A stretch of DNA of 64,000 nucleotides from Ampullaceana balthica (lineage: Eukaryota; Mollusca; Gastropoda; Lymnaeidae). Below the pieces are notes generated by a model. That model was not told the origin of the DNA and did not search any database. It saw only the letters and a program-made list of their open reading frames with translations. Made by a program: the position numbers and the translations under genes. The DNA lies in contig CALYLW010000344.1 of the NCBI GenBank assembly GCA_944989445.1, positions 179,979 to 243,978 on the forward strand, read 5' to 3'. Positions 35,256 through 47,475 of this stretch are shown one piece after another. Every line of letters begins with the position of its first letter. Position 1 is the stretch's first letter.

Positions 35256-36815
35256 ATGGGGACAATGAAAGTTGAGATCGTCTGCTCAAGTATTTAATAA
35301 CGTGATAAAATTTTTACAGCGCGCTGATTGTGACAGGCGAGGTGTCGTTATCTGGGCGGTGAGTTGTCTTATCAGAGCGTTTGGTCTGTCACTTTGGTTT
35401 AAGATGATCTGTCACTTTGGTTTCAGATGGTCTGTCACTTTGGCTTAAGATGGTCTGGGACTCTTTCCGTGCCCGTTTTTTATTGGCGTGTTGTTGAGGT
35501 ATTGACACTGGATTATGGGGTTTAATCTCGACTCCTTCCTTGTAAAGTTGTTTTAAGTTGAATATTGGTACAATAAAATCACAGTTTAAAACAAATAGTC
35601 TACTGTGCATGTTCACCAACAACACATGTATTAATTTAACGTAATTTAATTGAAAGTCATCTGAAACAGTAAATAGGTCCTCTTAATTTAATTATATATG
35701 ATTAAAATAACCAACTCTAGATTTTTTTTTAAAGCGTTGCTATGGTCGTAAGAATACATGCTCTATTTCTAATATTTGATATTATAGTTTGTGTGTGTGT
35801 GTGTGTGTGTGTGTTTGTGTGTTCTTGTTCTGTCTGTCGTCATATTATCAGAACATCCGAGTAAATCATAATCTGGACAAATTGCATTTAACAAATTTTT
35901 GTTATTTCCTATCTACCTAGTAGCACGAACAGTTTCATATTAAAGTTGCAATCTTTAATTTTCTAGTCCAAGTTTTGAACAGCTTACCATGGGGATTCTG
36001 TTGTTGAAGTGTGCAATTATGATTAAAAGTCATTGATTTTTAAAGTTTTTGAAAAATGAATTGAAATTGTGCAGAAGTCAAAGTATGGAGGTGTTTTAAG
36101 TGTCACAATTTGTTAGTAGTGTGATGGTCATCTTCTGGCTAACTTTTCCTGGGATAAGAAATACGACTCTCAGCTGTTGGAAGCTTTCCTGAGTTCTGTT
36201 GTTATTAAGGTAACACACAATCGAAGAACAAGAGAAGAAATGCTAGTGGATAATTAGATATCCCTTGTCCCTTGTCATGGGTATGTCCCTTGTCATGGGT
36301 ATGTCCCTTGTCATGGGTATGTCCCTTGCCATAGTTATTATTCTCTCCCTTGCCATGGTTTAGTTAATTTGCATATCTCTTGCCATTTTTATGTACACAC
36401 CAAAATTCAAATCTATTTATAGTTATTGAAAAACGATGACGTTTTATTTTGTTATTCAAACAAATATTTATATTCAGATTACTTTTTAAAAAGAAATTAT
36501 ATATTATAATTTGAAAAATTTATCCAGAAATCCTCAGACGGAATTTAGAAACAGCAATCCGTCAAATCCCGCGATGATTTATTCGGCATGTTTTGTTTAA
36601 TCACGTCATTACCACACCCCCCCCCCACACACACACTCACACACAACACACAAACCTCAAATGTCTTGAAAATGGCCAGGAAAGAAAAGATAGAATTTAG
36701 CCAACGACAATAAAAACAGGCGCCACGTCTTATAAGCCATTTATAGAAATTATTTTGTCTTCATTTTATTTTCATGCTAGATCACCTCTTCCACAAAGAA
36801 CCTGCCTCGAGTCGC
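35256..36815. other. No gene; three small repeats
   Basis: A 26-bp repeat (GGTCTGTCACTTTGGTTTAA) ×3-4 lies at 35372-35460, a (GT)n microsatellite at 35787-35822, and an 18-bp repeat (TCCCTTGTCATGGGTATG) ×5 at 36262-36350. The rest is AT-rich unique sequence. Confidence 0.7.
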
Positions 36816-39431
36816 CTTACCACACAAGTAGACCCATGCCCTTACCACACAAGTAGACCCATGCCCTTACCACACAAGTAGACCCATGCCCTTACCACAC
36901 AAGTAGACCCATGCCCTTACCACACAAGTAGGCCCATGCCCTTACCACACAAGTAGACCCATGCCCTTACCACAAAAGTAGACCCATGCCCTTACAACAA
37001 AAGTAGACCCATGCCCTTACCACACAAGTAGACCCATGCCCTTACCACACAAGTAGATGCATTCCCTTACCACACAAGTAGATGCATTCCCTTACCACAC
37101 AAGTAGATGCATTCCCTTACCACACAAGTAGATGCATTCCCTTACCACACAAGTAGATGCATTCCCTTACCACACAAGTAGATGCATTCCCTTACCACAC
37201 AAGTAGATGCATTCCCTTACCACACAAGTAGATGCATTCCCTTACCACACAAGTAGATGCATTCCCTTACCACACAAGTAGATGCATTCCCTTACCACAC
37301 AAGTAGATTCATGCCCTTACCACACAAGTAGACCCATGCCCTTACCACACAAGTAGATGCATTCCCTTACCACACAAGTAGATTCATGCCCTTACCACAC
37401 AAGTAGACCCATGCCCTTACCACACAAGTAGACTCATGCCCTTACCACACAAGTAGACTCATGCCCTTACCACACAAGTAGACCCATGCCCTTACAACAA
37501 AAGTAGACCCATGCCCTTACCACACAAGTAGACTCATGCCCTTACCACACAAGTAGACTCATGCCCTTACCACACAAGTAGATTCATGCCCTTACCACAC
37601 AGGTAGATTCATGCCCTTACCACACAGGTAGATTCATGCCCTTACCACACAGGTAGATTTATGCCCTTACCACACAGGTAGATTTATGCCCTTACCACAC
37701 AGGTAGATTTATGCCCTTACCACACAGGTAGATTTATGCCCTTACCACACAGGTAGATTTATGCCCTTACCACACAGGTAGATTTATGCCCTTACCACAC
37801 AGGTAGATTTCATGCCCTTACCACACAGTAGATCTATGCCCTTACCACACAGGTAGATCCCATGCCCTTACCACACAAGTAGATCCCATGCCCTTACCAC
37901 ACAAGTAGATCCCATGCCCTTACCACACAAGTAGATCCCATGCCCTTACCACACAAGTAGATCCCATGCCCTTACCACACAAGTAGATCCCATGCCCTTA
38001 CCACACAAGTAGATCCCATGCCCTTACCACACAAGTAGATCCATGCCCTTACCACACAAGTAGATGCATTCCCTTACCACACAAGTAGATGCATTCCCTT
38101 ACCACACAAGTAGATGCATTCCCTTACCACACAAGTAGATGCATTCCCTTACCACACAAGTAGATGCATTCCCTTACCACACAAGTAGATGCATTCCCTT
38201 ACCACACAAGTAGATGCATTCCCTTACCACACAAGTAGATTCATGCCCTTACCACACAAGTAGATCATTCCCTTACCACACAAGTAGATGCATCCCTTAC
38301 CACACAAGTAGATTCATGCCCTTACCACACAAGTAGACCCATGCCCTTACCACACAAGTAGATCATGCCCTTACCACACAAGTAGACTCATGCCCTTACC
38401 ACACAAGTAGACTCATGCCCTTACCACACAAGTAGACTCATGCCCTTACCACACAAGTAGACCCATGCCCTTACAACACAAGTAGACCCATGCCCTTACC
38501 ACACAAGTAGACCATGCCCTTACACACAAGTAGATCATGCCCTTACCACACAGTAGATTCATGCCCTTACCACACAGGTAGATTCATGCCCTTACCACAC
38601 AGGTAGATTCATGCCCTTACCACACAGGTAGATTTCATGCCCTTACCACACAGGTAGATTTATGCCCTTACCACACAGGTAGATTTATGCCCTTACCACA
38701 CAGGTAGATTTATGCCCTTACCACACAGGTAGATTTATGCCCTTACCACACAGGTAGATTTATGCCCTTACCACATAGGTAGATTTATGCCCTTACCACA
38801 TAGGTAGATGTATGCCCTTACCACATAGGTAGATTTATGCCCTTACCACATAGGTAGATTTATGCCCTTACCACACAGGTAGATGTATGCCCTTACCACA
38901 CAGGTAGATTTATGCCCTTACCACACAGGTAGATTTATGCCCTTACCACACAGGTAGATTTATGCCCTACCACACACGTAGATTCATGCCCTTACCACAC
39001 AAGTAGATTTATGCCCTTACCACACAAGTAGATTCATGCCCATACCACACAAGTAGATTTATGCCCTTAACACACAAGTAGATTTATGCCCTTACCACAC
39101 AAGTAGATTTATGCCCTTACCACACAAGTAGATTTATGCCCTTACCACACAAGTAGATTTATGCCCTTACCACACAAGTAGATTCATGCCCTTACCACAC
39201 AAATAGATTTATGCCCTTAACACACAAGTAGATTCATGCCCTTACCACACAAGTAGATTTATGCCCTTAACACACAAGTAGATTTATGCCCTTTCCACAC
39301 AAGTAGATTCATGCCCTTACCACACAAGTAGATTTATGCCCTTACCACACAAGTAGATTCATGCCCTTACCACACAAGTAGATTTATGCCCTTACCACAC
39401 AAGTAGATTTATGCCCTTACCACACAAGTAG
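36816..39431. repeat. 25-bp satellite-like array, 2.6 kb (about 105 units)
   Basis: Unit core CTTACCACACAAGTAGA followed by a variable octamer (CCCATGCC, TGCATTCC, TTCATGCC, TTTATGCC, ACTCATGCC-type). Variants come in runs. The order CCCATGCC, TGCATTCC, TTCATGCC, CTCATGCC, then the CAGGTAG form with TTTATGCC occurs at about 36.8-37.8 kb and again, less the opening run, at about 38.05-38.95 kb. That implies an internal block duplication of about 1 kb. Confidence 0.95.
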
Positions 39432-40566
39432 ATGTGTACCTGGCGAAGGGTAGCTGCCCCCAGTCGTCAAATTATGGCCTGAATCTACTCGTGGGCGAAG
39501 TCATACAGTCATACAGTCATACAGCATCTCTTTTTTATATTTAATGTTTTATTTTTGGGGGGCAAAAAGTTACATTCCACAAACACATATTTATGTACAT
39601 GTTTTCCTTTTCAAAATTTGCTCCGCGATAATTCTTAACCGTTGGCCTTTGTATGCTCAACACATTGCCCCATCTCAAGTGTCTACCAGTGACCAGGCAA
39701 AATGATATGCAATAGATTATGTCCACACGGAGACGGTAGAAAGTGACGGACGTACCCAACCTGTCACTCGCCAGTATGTTTCACCTGACCACCAGAAGTT
39801 GTCCACATTGGTATCCACGCTTAAGGTAAGCGGGGCATTAGACCTGAGGTCAAAGGTCACGACTATCGAGAGTCCTGGTAAACCCTGACCGTGTCATGCC
39901 GTCATTAACTGAGCTGTCGTTTAACTTTACAATTAGGACCTGGTACTATGCATCAATTCAGCCATCCTCAAACAGTGAACCCGCCAGCCCGACTCTACGC
40001 CACCTGTTGGATTGTTTGACTCAGATCATGGGAGTCATTCAGTTGAGCACCACCTATTTTCATTCATTTAAAAAAAAAGTAATTTGACTTACTATCATCG
40101 CCTGTGACTCATGAACCATCAACAACTCTAGGGTCATGTGAACAAAAGTTTGAGACCCTTTGACCAAAATGGACGGCCACAAGTCTACTGTGTTGTAGCA
40201 TGGATTGATTTATGTTTACATCTCGGACTTCATTGACGGTTTGTATACGTGCTTTTGTACAACAGAGGAGTGGAAACGCGATTCGTGCTCACACGAGTGT
40301 AGTACACGCTGCGTGTACACGAGATGAAGGGCAGTGCTTACTTGGATTAGTATTACGGATTAAACATTATACAATATAATGTTTAGGAACGATTTGTTTA
40401 GTATTTTGTTAGTGGAGTAAGACAGAATTCGCGCCAAAGATGGGCGTTGACGCACATTTTTAGTGCTTGTCCTTAACCGTTGGTGAAACCCGAGAATGAA
40501 TGTCCTACTGGCGAGGACATCGATGCGACATCGATTAGGACGACTGCCATTGGTACGTTGTTAGTA
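39432..40566. other. Unique sequence, no firm gene
   Basis: A GTAAGC donor-like site at 39826 follows an open stretch, but no start or acceptor is convincing. Frames here are short. Nothing else supported. Confidence 0.45.
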
Positions 40567-41461
40567 GCATTCATTGTGTAATACCTACATTCATTGTGTA
40601 ATACCTACATTCATTGTGTAATACCTACATTCATTGTGTAATACCTACATTCATTGTGTAATACCTACATTCATTGTGTAATACCTACATTCATTGTGTA
40701 ATACCTACATTCATTGTGTAATACCTACATTCATTGTGTAATACCTACATTCATTGTGTAATACCTACATTCATTGTGTATACTACATTCATCGTGTGAT
40801 ACCTGCATTCATCGTGTGATAACTACATTCATCGTGTGATAACTACATTCATCGTGTGATACCTACATTCATCGTGTGATACCTACATTCATCGTGTGAT
40901 ACCTACATTCATCGTGTGATACCTACATTCATCGTGTGATACCTACATTCATCGTGTGATACCTACATTCATCGTGTGATACCTACATTCATCGTGTAAT
41001 ACCTACATTCATCGTGTAATACCTGCATTCATCGTGTATACCTACATTCATCGTGTAATACCTGCATTCATCGTGTGATACCTGCATTCATCGTGTGATA
41101 CCTGCATTCATCGTGTAATACCTGCATTCATCGTGTGATACCTACATTCATCGTGTGATACCTACATTCATCGTGTGATACCTACATTCATCGTGTGATA
41201 CCTACATTCATCGTGTGTAACCTACATTCATCGTGTAATACCTACATTCATCGTGTAATACCTGCATTCATCGTGTAATACCTGCATTCATCGTGTAATA
41301 CCTGCATTCATCGTGTAATACCTGCATTCATCGTGTGATACCTGCATTCATCGTGTAATACCTGCATTCATCGTGTAATACCTGCATTCATCGTGTAATA
41401 CCTGCATTCATCGTGTAATACCTGCATTCATCGTGTAATACCTGCATTCATCGTGTAATAC
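40567..41461. repeat. 20-bp tandem array, about 45 copies
   Basis: Unit ACATTCAT(T/C)GTGTAATACCT. A TTGTGTAAT block comes first, then TCGTGTGAT and TCGTGTAAT blocks, and later GCATTCATCG forms. Confidence 0.95.
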
Positions 41462-41840
41462 CCATTCATTGCCATGTCACCATTCATTAAGCCATGTCAC
41501 CATTCATTAAGCCATGTCACCATTCATTAAGCCATGTCACCATTCATTAAGCCATGTCACCATTCATTAAGCCATGTCACCATTCATTAAGCCATGTCAC
41601 CATTCATTAAGCCATGTCACCATTCATTAAGCCATGTCACCATTCATTAAGCCATGTCACCATTCATTAAGCCATGTCACCATTCATTAAGCCATGTCAC
41701 CATTCATTAAGCCATGTCACCATTCATTAAGCCATGTCACCATTCATTAAGCCATGTCACCATTCATTAGCCATGTCACCATTCATTGAGCCATGTCACC
41801 ATTCATTAAGCCATGTCACCATTCATTGAGCCGTGTCACC
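41462..41840. repeat. Second 20-bp tandem array, about 19 copies
   Basis: Unit CATTCATTAAGCCATGTCAC, directly abutting the previous array. It shares CATTCATT and the 20-bp period with it. Confidence 0.95.
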
Positions 41841-41994
41841 ATTTATTATGAACTATCAATATTCATTGTGCAGTTACCAGATTCTTTGATTAGTAATTCG
41901 TTTTGAAATTCATCATGAAGAATCAACAATTGTTACGTTTTATCACGTATCAGCAACAATAATTTGGTATCAACATTCATTATGTAGTGCCAAC

Positions 41995-42453
41995 TAAATG
42001 TTCATGACATCTGTGGTGCTAACATCTAAGGTCGTAACATCTACAGTCGTAATGTCTAACGTCATAACATAGACATCTAAGGCCGTAGTACTTGTAGCGT
42101 GTAATGTCGTAGTATTCGCGGTGGTCGAGTGGCAGCGCACTGGACTGTCGTACCGATGGTCACGGGTTCGAATCCGTGTGAAGGCAAGGGTTTGTTCCCG
42201 GTGCCTAGGGCGTCCCTGAGTCACCCCGCTCCGAATGGGTACCTAACACTACACGTAGTTAGGCGGCTGGGTAATGCGTGGAACCCACAAAGCCGTGGCC
42301 TGTGAACGCTGCATCACTTGCCAACAGATCATCTGTCATGGTCTGTGGACGCAACTATCTTCTGCATAGAAGGAGCGTCTGTATAGATAAGAAAAGAAAC
42401 ATCTAAGGTCGTAACATCTACGGTCGTAGCGTCTAAAATCGTAACATCTAAGG
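41995..42453. repeat. Degenerate array of about 15 bp, interrupted by a SINE and ended by a hAT
   Basis: AACATCTAAGGTCGT-type units at 42017-42110 resume after the SINE (42401-42453) and again for a few bases after the hAT (43675-43690). The array therefore predates both insertions. Confidence 0.75.
42113..42400 (+). mobile_element. tRNA-derived SINE
   Basis: The head has an A-box-like TGGTCGAGTGG and, about 35 bases on, a B box GGTTCGAATCC, the internal RNA polymerase III promoter of tRNA-derived SINEs. The body follows, then a tail TATCTTCTGCATAGAAGGAG plus CGTCTGTATAGATAAG that matches the 3' end of the LINE at 31300-31712. The shared tail suggests mobilisation by that LINE. Confidence 0.8.
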
Positions 42454-43674
42454 CAGTGATGGCAACCTTTTTCCCCAAAATTCAACGCAAACCCCCTTAA
42501 TAAGTGCCAACACTTCAATGAAACCAAAAAATCGGGGTTTGGCTTAGGTGGTGTGAGTGTGATATTTTAGTCGCGTGCCGGCTTATGAGGCTCTGCGTGC
42601 CGACTGTGGCACACGTGCCGGCTTATGAGGCTCTGCGTGCCGACTGTGGCACACATGCCGGCCTATGAGGCTCTGCGTGCCGACTGTGGCACACATGCCG
42701 GCCTATGAGGCTCTGCGTGCCGACTGTGGCACACATGCCGGCCTATGAGGCTCTGCGTGCCGACTGTGGCACACATGCCGGCCTATGAGGCTCTGCGTGC
42801 CGACTGTGGCACACATGCCGGCCTATGAGGCTCTGCGTGCCGACTGTGGCACACATGCCGGCCTATGAGGCTCTGCGTGCCGACTGTGGCACACGTGCCG
42901 GCCTATGAGGCTCTGCGTGCCGACTGTGGCACACATGCCGGCTTATGAGGCTCTGCGTGCCGACTGTGGCACACATGCCGGCCTATGAGGCTCTGCGTGC
43001 CGACTGTGGCACACATGCCGGCCTATGAGGCTCTGCGTGCCGACTGTGGCACACATGCCGGCCTATGAGGCTCTGCGTGCCGACTGTGGCACACATGCTG
43101 GCCTATGAGGCTCTGCGTGCCGACTGTGGCACACATGCCGGCCTATGAGGCTCGACGTGCCGACTGTGGCACACATGCCGGCCTATGAGGCTCTGCGTGC
43201 CGACTGTGGCACACATGCCGGCCTATGAGGCTCTGCGTGCCGACTGTGGCACACATGGCCTATGAGGCTCTGCGTGCCGACTGTGGCACACATGACGGCC
43301 TATGAGGCTCTGCGTGCCGACTGTGGCACACATGCCGGCCTATGAGGCTCTGCGTGCCGACTGTGGCACACATGCCGGCCTATGAGGCTCTGCGTTCCGA
43401 CTGTGGCACACATGCCGGCCTATGATGCTCGACGTGCCGACTGTGGCACACATGCCGGCCTATGAGGCTCTGCGTGCCGACTGTGGCACACATGCCGGCC
43501 TATGAGGCTCTGCGTTCCGACTGTGGCACACATGTCGGCCTATGAGGCTCTGCATGCCGACTGTGGCACACATGCCGGCCTATGAGGCTCTGCGTGCCGA
43601 CTGTGGCACACATGCCGGCCTATGAGGCTCTGCGTGCCGACTGTGGCACTCGTGCCATAGGTTCGCCATCACTA
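42454..43674. mobile_element. hAT element, 1221 bp, filled by a 40-bp array
   Basis: The ends are CAGTGATGGCAACCT and AGGTTCGCCATCACTA (reverse complement TAGTGATGGCGAACCT). ATCTAAGG flanks both ends (42446-42453 and 43675-43682). Because ATCTAAGG is also a word of the surrounding 15-bp array, the TSD is supportive but not independent proof. Almost all of the interior is the minisatellite at 42595-43655. Confidence 0.85.
42595..43655. repeat. 40-bp minisatellite inside the hAT, about 26 copies
   Basis: Units of GCCGGCCTATGAGGCTCTGC plus GTGCCGACTGTGGCACACAT. Most copies are identical, with a few shared variants (CTCGACGTGCC, GCGTTCCGA). The right TIR side (GTGGCACTCGTGCCATAGG) continues the unit sequence, so the array grew from the element's own subterminal GTGGCAC/GTGCC region. 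Confidence 0.95.
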
Positions 43675-43744
43675 ATCTAAGGTCTCTTGCTTCTACCACG
43701 ACCCTTGACATCATGTCCCACGACATCAAAGGCCCATGACATCC

Positions 43745-43930
43745 TTGGCCTTCGACATCTATGACATGTGACATCTATGCCATGTGACATCTATGCCATG
43801 TGACATCTATGCCGCGTGACATCTATGCACATGACATCTATGTCACGTGGCATTCATACCATGTGACATCTATGTCACGTGACATCTATGCCATGTGACA
43901 TTCATGCAATGTGACATCTATGACATGTGA
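43745..43930. repeat. 16-bp degenerate array
   Basis: ACATCTATGCCATGTG-type units with GTCACGTG variants. About 11 copies. Confidence 0.85.
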
Positions 43931-44272
43931 CTAGTCAATTCACAAATGAATGGTCAAACTGTTTACAAAACTGCCAGACTAGCGTCAAACACAAATACTT
44001 GATAAATCCCCGGATGTTCCTCGGTGTCCCGGCCAGGACTTCACCAACAGGAAAGATTGTGTGTGAATGTATTATTTACCCCGGGGTTCTGTCTGGATGT
44101 AGTCACGCGATGAGTGATTCGTTAATACAGAAAGACAATAACAATTGACCAATTTAAAATGCGTCGCCATGTCCCCGTTTAAAAGGCATATTCTCTCTGT
44201 ACAAAATACATACCCGTATATTTATATATTTAAGCACACACACAAACTAATTATAATAACATAAACATGTAC
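43931..44272. other. No gene seen
   Basis: A 73-codon frame across most of it lacks any recognisable motif or splice context. Confidence 0.45.
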
Positions 44273-44280
44273 ATTCCAAG

Positions 44281-44862
44281 CAGGGGCGGATTAAGACTGC
44301 ACGGGGCCCCTGGCTGCAATTCAAACTGGGGCCCTATCCAGCCAGCATCCCTTTAAATAAAATGATTGCTAGCAGCTAGTATAAGACTGTAACTTGTAAC
44401 TAAATAGTTCAACGGTTCCTTTAAAATACTTTGTCTGTACTACGGGATCGGCCGTCCCAGCCAAAAAGATTATTCATGAAAAAATGGAATACGAAAAAAA
44501 TAACTGTTTGCCGGTATCCTAATATTGAGTGTAAAAATACAATTTAAAAAAAAACTTGTGCCCACGCCGGGAATCGATCGCGTGACCGCTTGCACAGCAG
44601 TCTGACTTTCTACCTCAACGCCACAGGAGCCTGATGAAAACAGTTCACTTTATAAAAAAAATACAATAATCTTTAATATTTTCTCTTATTGAGCCAATAA
44701 AATCTGTTTTTTTTAAAATTAATTTATTTAATTTCTGATATTTTCAGGAATTCATGCACACATTTGTCCATCTTTCTTATAAAATATACTAATTTTGGGG
44801 GCCCATAATCATCGGGGGCCCCTGGCTTTAGCCCGTTCAGCCCCCCCCTTAATCCGCCATAG
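44281..44862. mobile_element. hAT element, 582 bp, perfect TSD ATTCCAAG
   Basis: The left end is CAGGGGCGGATTAAG. The right end is CTTAATCCGCCATAG (reverse complement CTATGGCGGATTAAG). Identical 8-mers ATTCCAAG lie at 44273-44280 and 44863-44870. GGGGCCCCTGGCT repeats near both ends. No transposase. A tRNA-like sequence is embedded. Confidence 0.92.
44560..44631 (-). tRNA. tRNA-like sequence (pseudogene or SINE head) inside a hAT
   Basis: On the minus strand there is an A-box-like TGGCGTTGAGGTAGA and a B-box-like GATCGATTCCCGG at tRNA spacing, about 72 nt overall. The 5' (GGCTCCT) and 3' ends do not pair as an acceptor stem, so it is unlikely to be a working tRNA. It may be a captured tRNA or SINE fragment. 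Confidence 0.5.
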
Positions 44863-45106
44863 ATTCCAAGGATATTAACACAATCACAATGTATAAATTC
44901 AGTGCGTTTCAACATGTTTTGATAGGAATAATTTTTTAAAGTTGTTTTTACTCTTTAACTGTGGAGAGGTCGAGTCTACATCATCTATATCAAGACCCTT
45001 TAAATTAATGGATTCTTTTAGTAGATCCTTTTAATTTTTTTTTAGTGATTTATGATTATTTTCCCTAAAGTTTTGTACGGCACAATATTGGTTACGTTGT
45101 ATATAC

Positions 45107-45592
45107 TGTTGACACAATATTGGTTACGTTGTATATACTTTTGACACAATATTGGTTACGTTGTATATACTGTTGACACAATATTGGTTACGTTGTATAT
45201 ACTGTTGACACAATATTGGTTACGTTGTATATACAGTTGACACAATATTGGTTACGTTGTATATACTTTTGACACAATATTGGTTAGGTTGTATATACTG
45301 TTGACACAATATTGGTTACGTTGTATATACTTTTGACACAATATTGGTTAGGTTGTATATACTGTTGACACAATATTGGTTACGTTGTATATACTTTTGA
45401 CACAATATTGGTTAGGTTGTATATACTTTTGACACAATATTGGTTAGGTTGTATATACTGTTGACACAATATTGGTTACGTTGTATATACTGTTGACACA
45501 ATATTGGTTACGTTGTATATACAGTTGACACAATATTGGTTACATTGTGTATACAGTTGACACAATATTGGTTACGTTGTATATACTGTTGA
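45107..45592. repeat. 32-bp tandem array, about 15 copies
   Basis: Units of GACACAATATTGGTTACG plus TTGTATATACTGTT, with CTTTT, CAGTT and GGTTAGG variants alternating. The alternation suggests two-unit (64-bp) blocks in part. Confidence 0.95.
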
Positions 45593-46378
45593 CACCTCTG
45601 TTTAATATTATGGTTGTGTTGTTTTTTTTTAAATGTGAGTGCTTTATCTCATTGTCCCTTCATTTGCTAAATTATAAATCTTTCTTCTTTTCCCACCCCC
45701 CCCTTCTCTGTTTGACCTTCTTTTCTTCTTCTTTTTATTTCTACATCTCAATGCGACTATCTCAATTGCGACTATCACAAATGCGACTATCACAAATGCG
45801 ACAAACAAAATAATCAAGAGAGCTGACTGATGACCCTTAACTAATTTTAGATCTACTGAGTTGTGTACCTTAGGCGGGTAAACTGAACGAAAGAGAGCAG
45901 TCGGCAAAACCCCGGCTGATAATACATATATAAACATACATATAGCTGTACTTTATTTGACATTTATTATTTATTTATTTTGTTTGTAAAAAGTTATTTA
46001 GTCCAGTCTGTCTTGTTTGAGTTTGAAACTTATAATTGTAATTATAATTACTTCTTTGTGACAACCATTTTTCTAATGGGGTTTAAAAAAAATTAAAATC
46101 ACAGTAATTTTAAAAAAAAATATAAGGTCCCATTCGATTGGTTTGCAAATTATTTTAGTATTGCAAAAATTGTATTAAGCGTATAAATAAAGCTGAGTGT
46201 TCAAAATTCATAGAAATTAAAATGTTGTGTGGAGAATACATGTAGATTAGTTAGCTCCCTCCCGGTCTTTCAAAACTTCCACTTGGGAGCCATCGGCGTC
46301 CTCACGTAAGCCACTCCCCCAACCATTGATACCAAGGAGAAGGGAGCTGGAACCAGACAGATTGTAAGACATTGTAAT
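45593..46378. other. No gene seen
   Basis: Pyrimidine-rich 45660-45740 and a 14-bp GCGACTATC(A)CAAAT repeat at 45752-45800. The rest is AT-rich. Confidence 0.5.
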
Positions 46379-47118
46379 GTGACGCTCACTGAAATGTATT
46401 TCCGTCAGATCAGCTCAATCCGCCAATACTTAACAATTAGTGCAACAAAAACTCTAGTCCATGCTCTTGTTCTAGCTCGTATTGATTATTGCAATTCTCT
46501 TCTGTCGGGTGCGCCAAAAAAATGTATTGAAAAACTACAGAAAGTTCAAAATTCAGCTGTCAGATTAGTTCTTAACGGGACAAAAAAAACCATGACCATG
46601 TTACTCCCGCTACCTTACTCACTCCATTGGCTACCAATACAAGCCCGAATTGATTACACACTGGCCGTTCTCTGTCACAACTTCTTTTCCGACTCAAGCC
46701 CTTCCTATCTTACTGAACTTTTGTCAGCTACGCTCTTCTGCAGATACACGCATTCTGTCTGTTCCTAAGACACGCACTAAAAAATTTGGCGAAAGGTCTT
46801 CTCTTTTTGGGCAGCCAAACAATGGAATTCTCTACCATTACACAGTCATTACACATCCGGAGTATTCAAACAACCAAGTCCTTCAAGACTGCAATAAAGA
46901 CATCTTTTCAAAATTTATTTTTGAAAATTAATGAACAACAATTCTTTTAATGACCAACGTCCCTTTTTGTGTTATATACTGTAATTAATTTTTGTTATGG
47001 TATGAATGCTAATTTATTACTTGTATGTATGTTATTACCTTCATGTAAAGCGCTGTGAGCCCAGTTCCTTACTGGCATGCAGCGCTATATAAATTATTAA
47101 TTTATTATTATTATTTAT
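46379..47118 (+). mobile_element. Non-LTR retrotransposon 3' end (CR1/L2-type), frameshifted
   Basis: The frame from 46379 encodes the familiar C-terminal end of the reverse transcriptase: LVHALVLARIDYCNSLLSGA, KLQKVQNSAVRLVL, then LHWLPIQARIDY and SPSYLTELL. A frameshift near 46720 moves the rest (RSSADTRILSVPKTRTKKFG) to another frame, so it is dead. The tail GTAAAGCGCTGTGAGCCCAG ... GCGCTATATAAATTATTAAT plus (TTA)n is typical of L2-like LINEs. The 5' part, including the catalytic motifs, is missing. Confidence 0.85.
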
Positions 47119-47397
47119 TATTAAATGTCACAAGCTGCCCTGCTGCAACCAAACCCCCCACACCCTGCGATCTGACAATTTGATGCCCTGTGTGTGCTGT
47201 AACTGTAGTGGGATAATGTGAAGATAATCAAACCACGAACCGTAACTCAAATGATAATAGCTTCATGATAACCTTTCGTTTTGATTCCCATGACCTCTGG
47301 CCCAGATTCCCCTGAGTGTTGAGATATATCTGTTTTATTACACTTCTTCTTGCCATGTAATACCACTCTTCACCCCGACTCTCTCTTTTATCTCTCT

Positions 47398-47475
<78 letters not shown>

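Noticed and set aside
39776..39825. Possible short ATG exon with GTAAGC donor (phase 2)
   Set aside because: Only 16 codons, no upstream support and no phase-matched partner. A donor-like site alone is too common.
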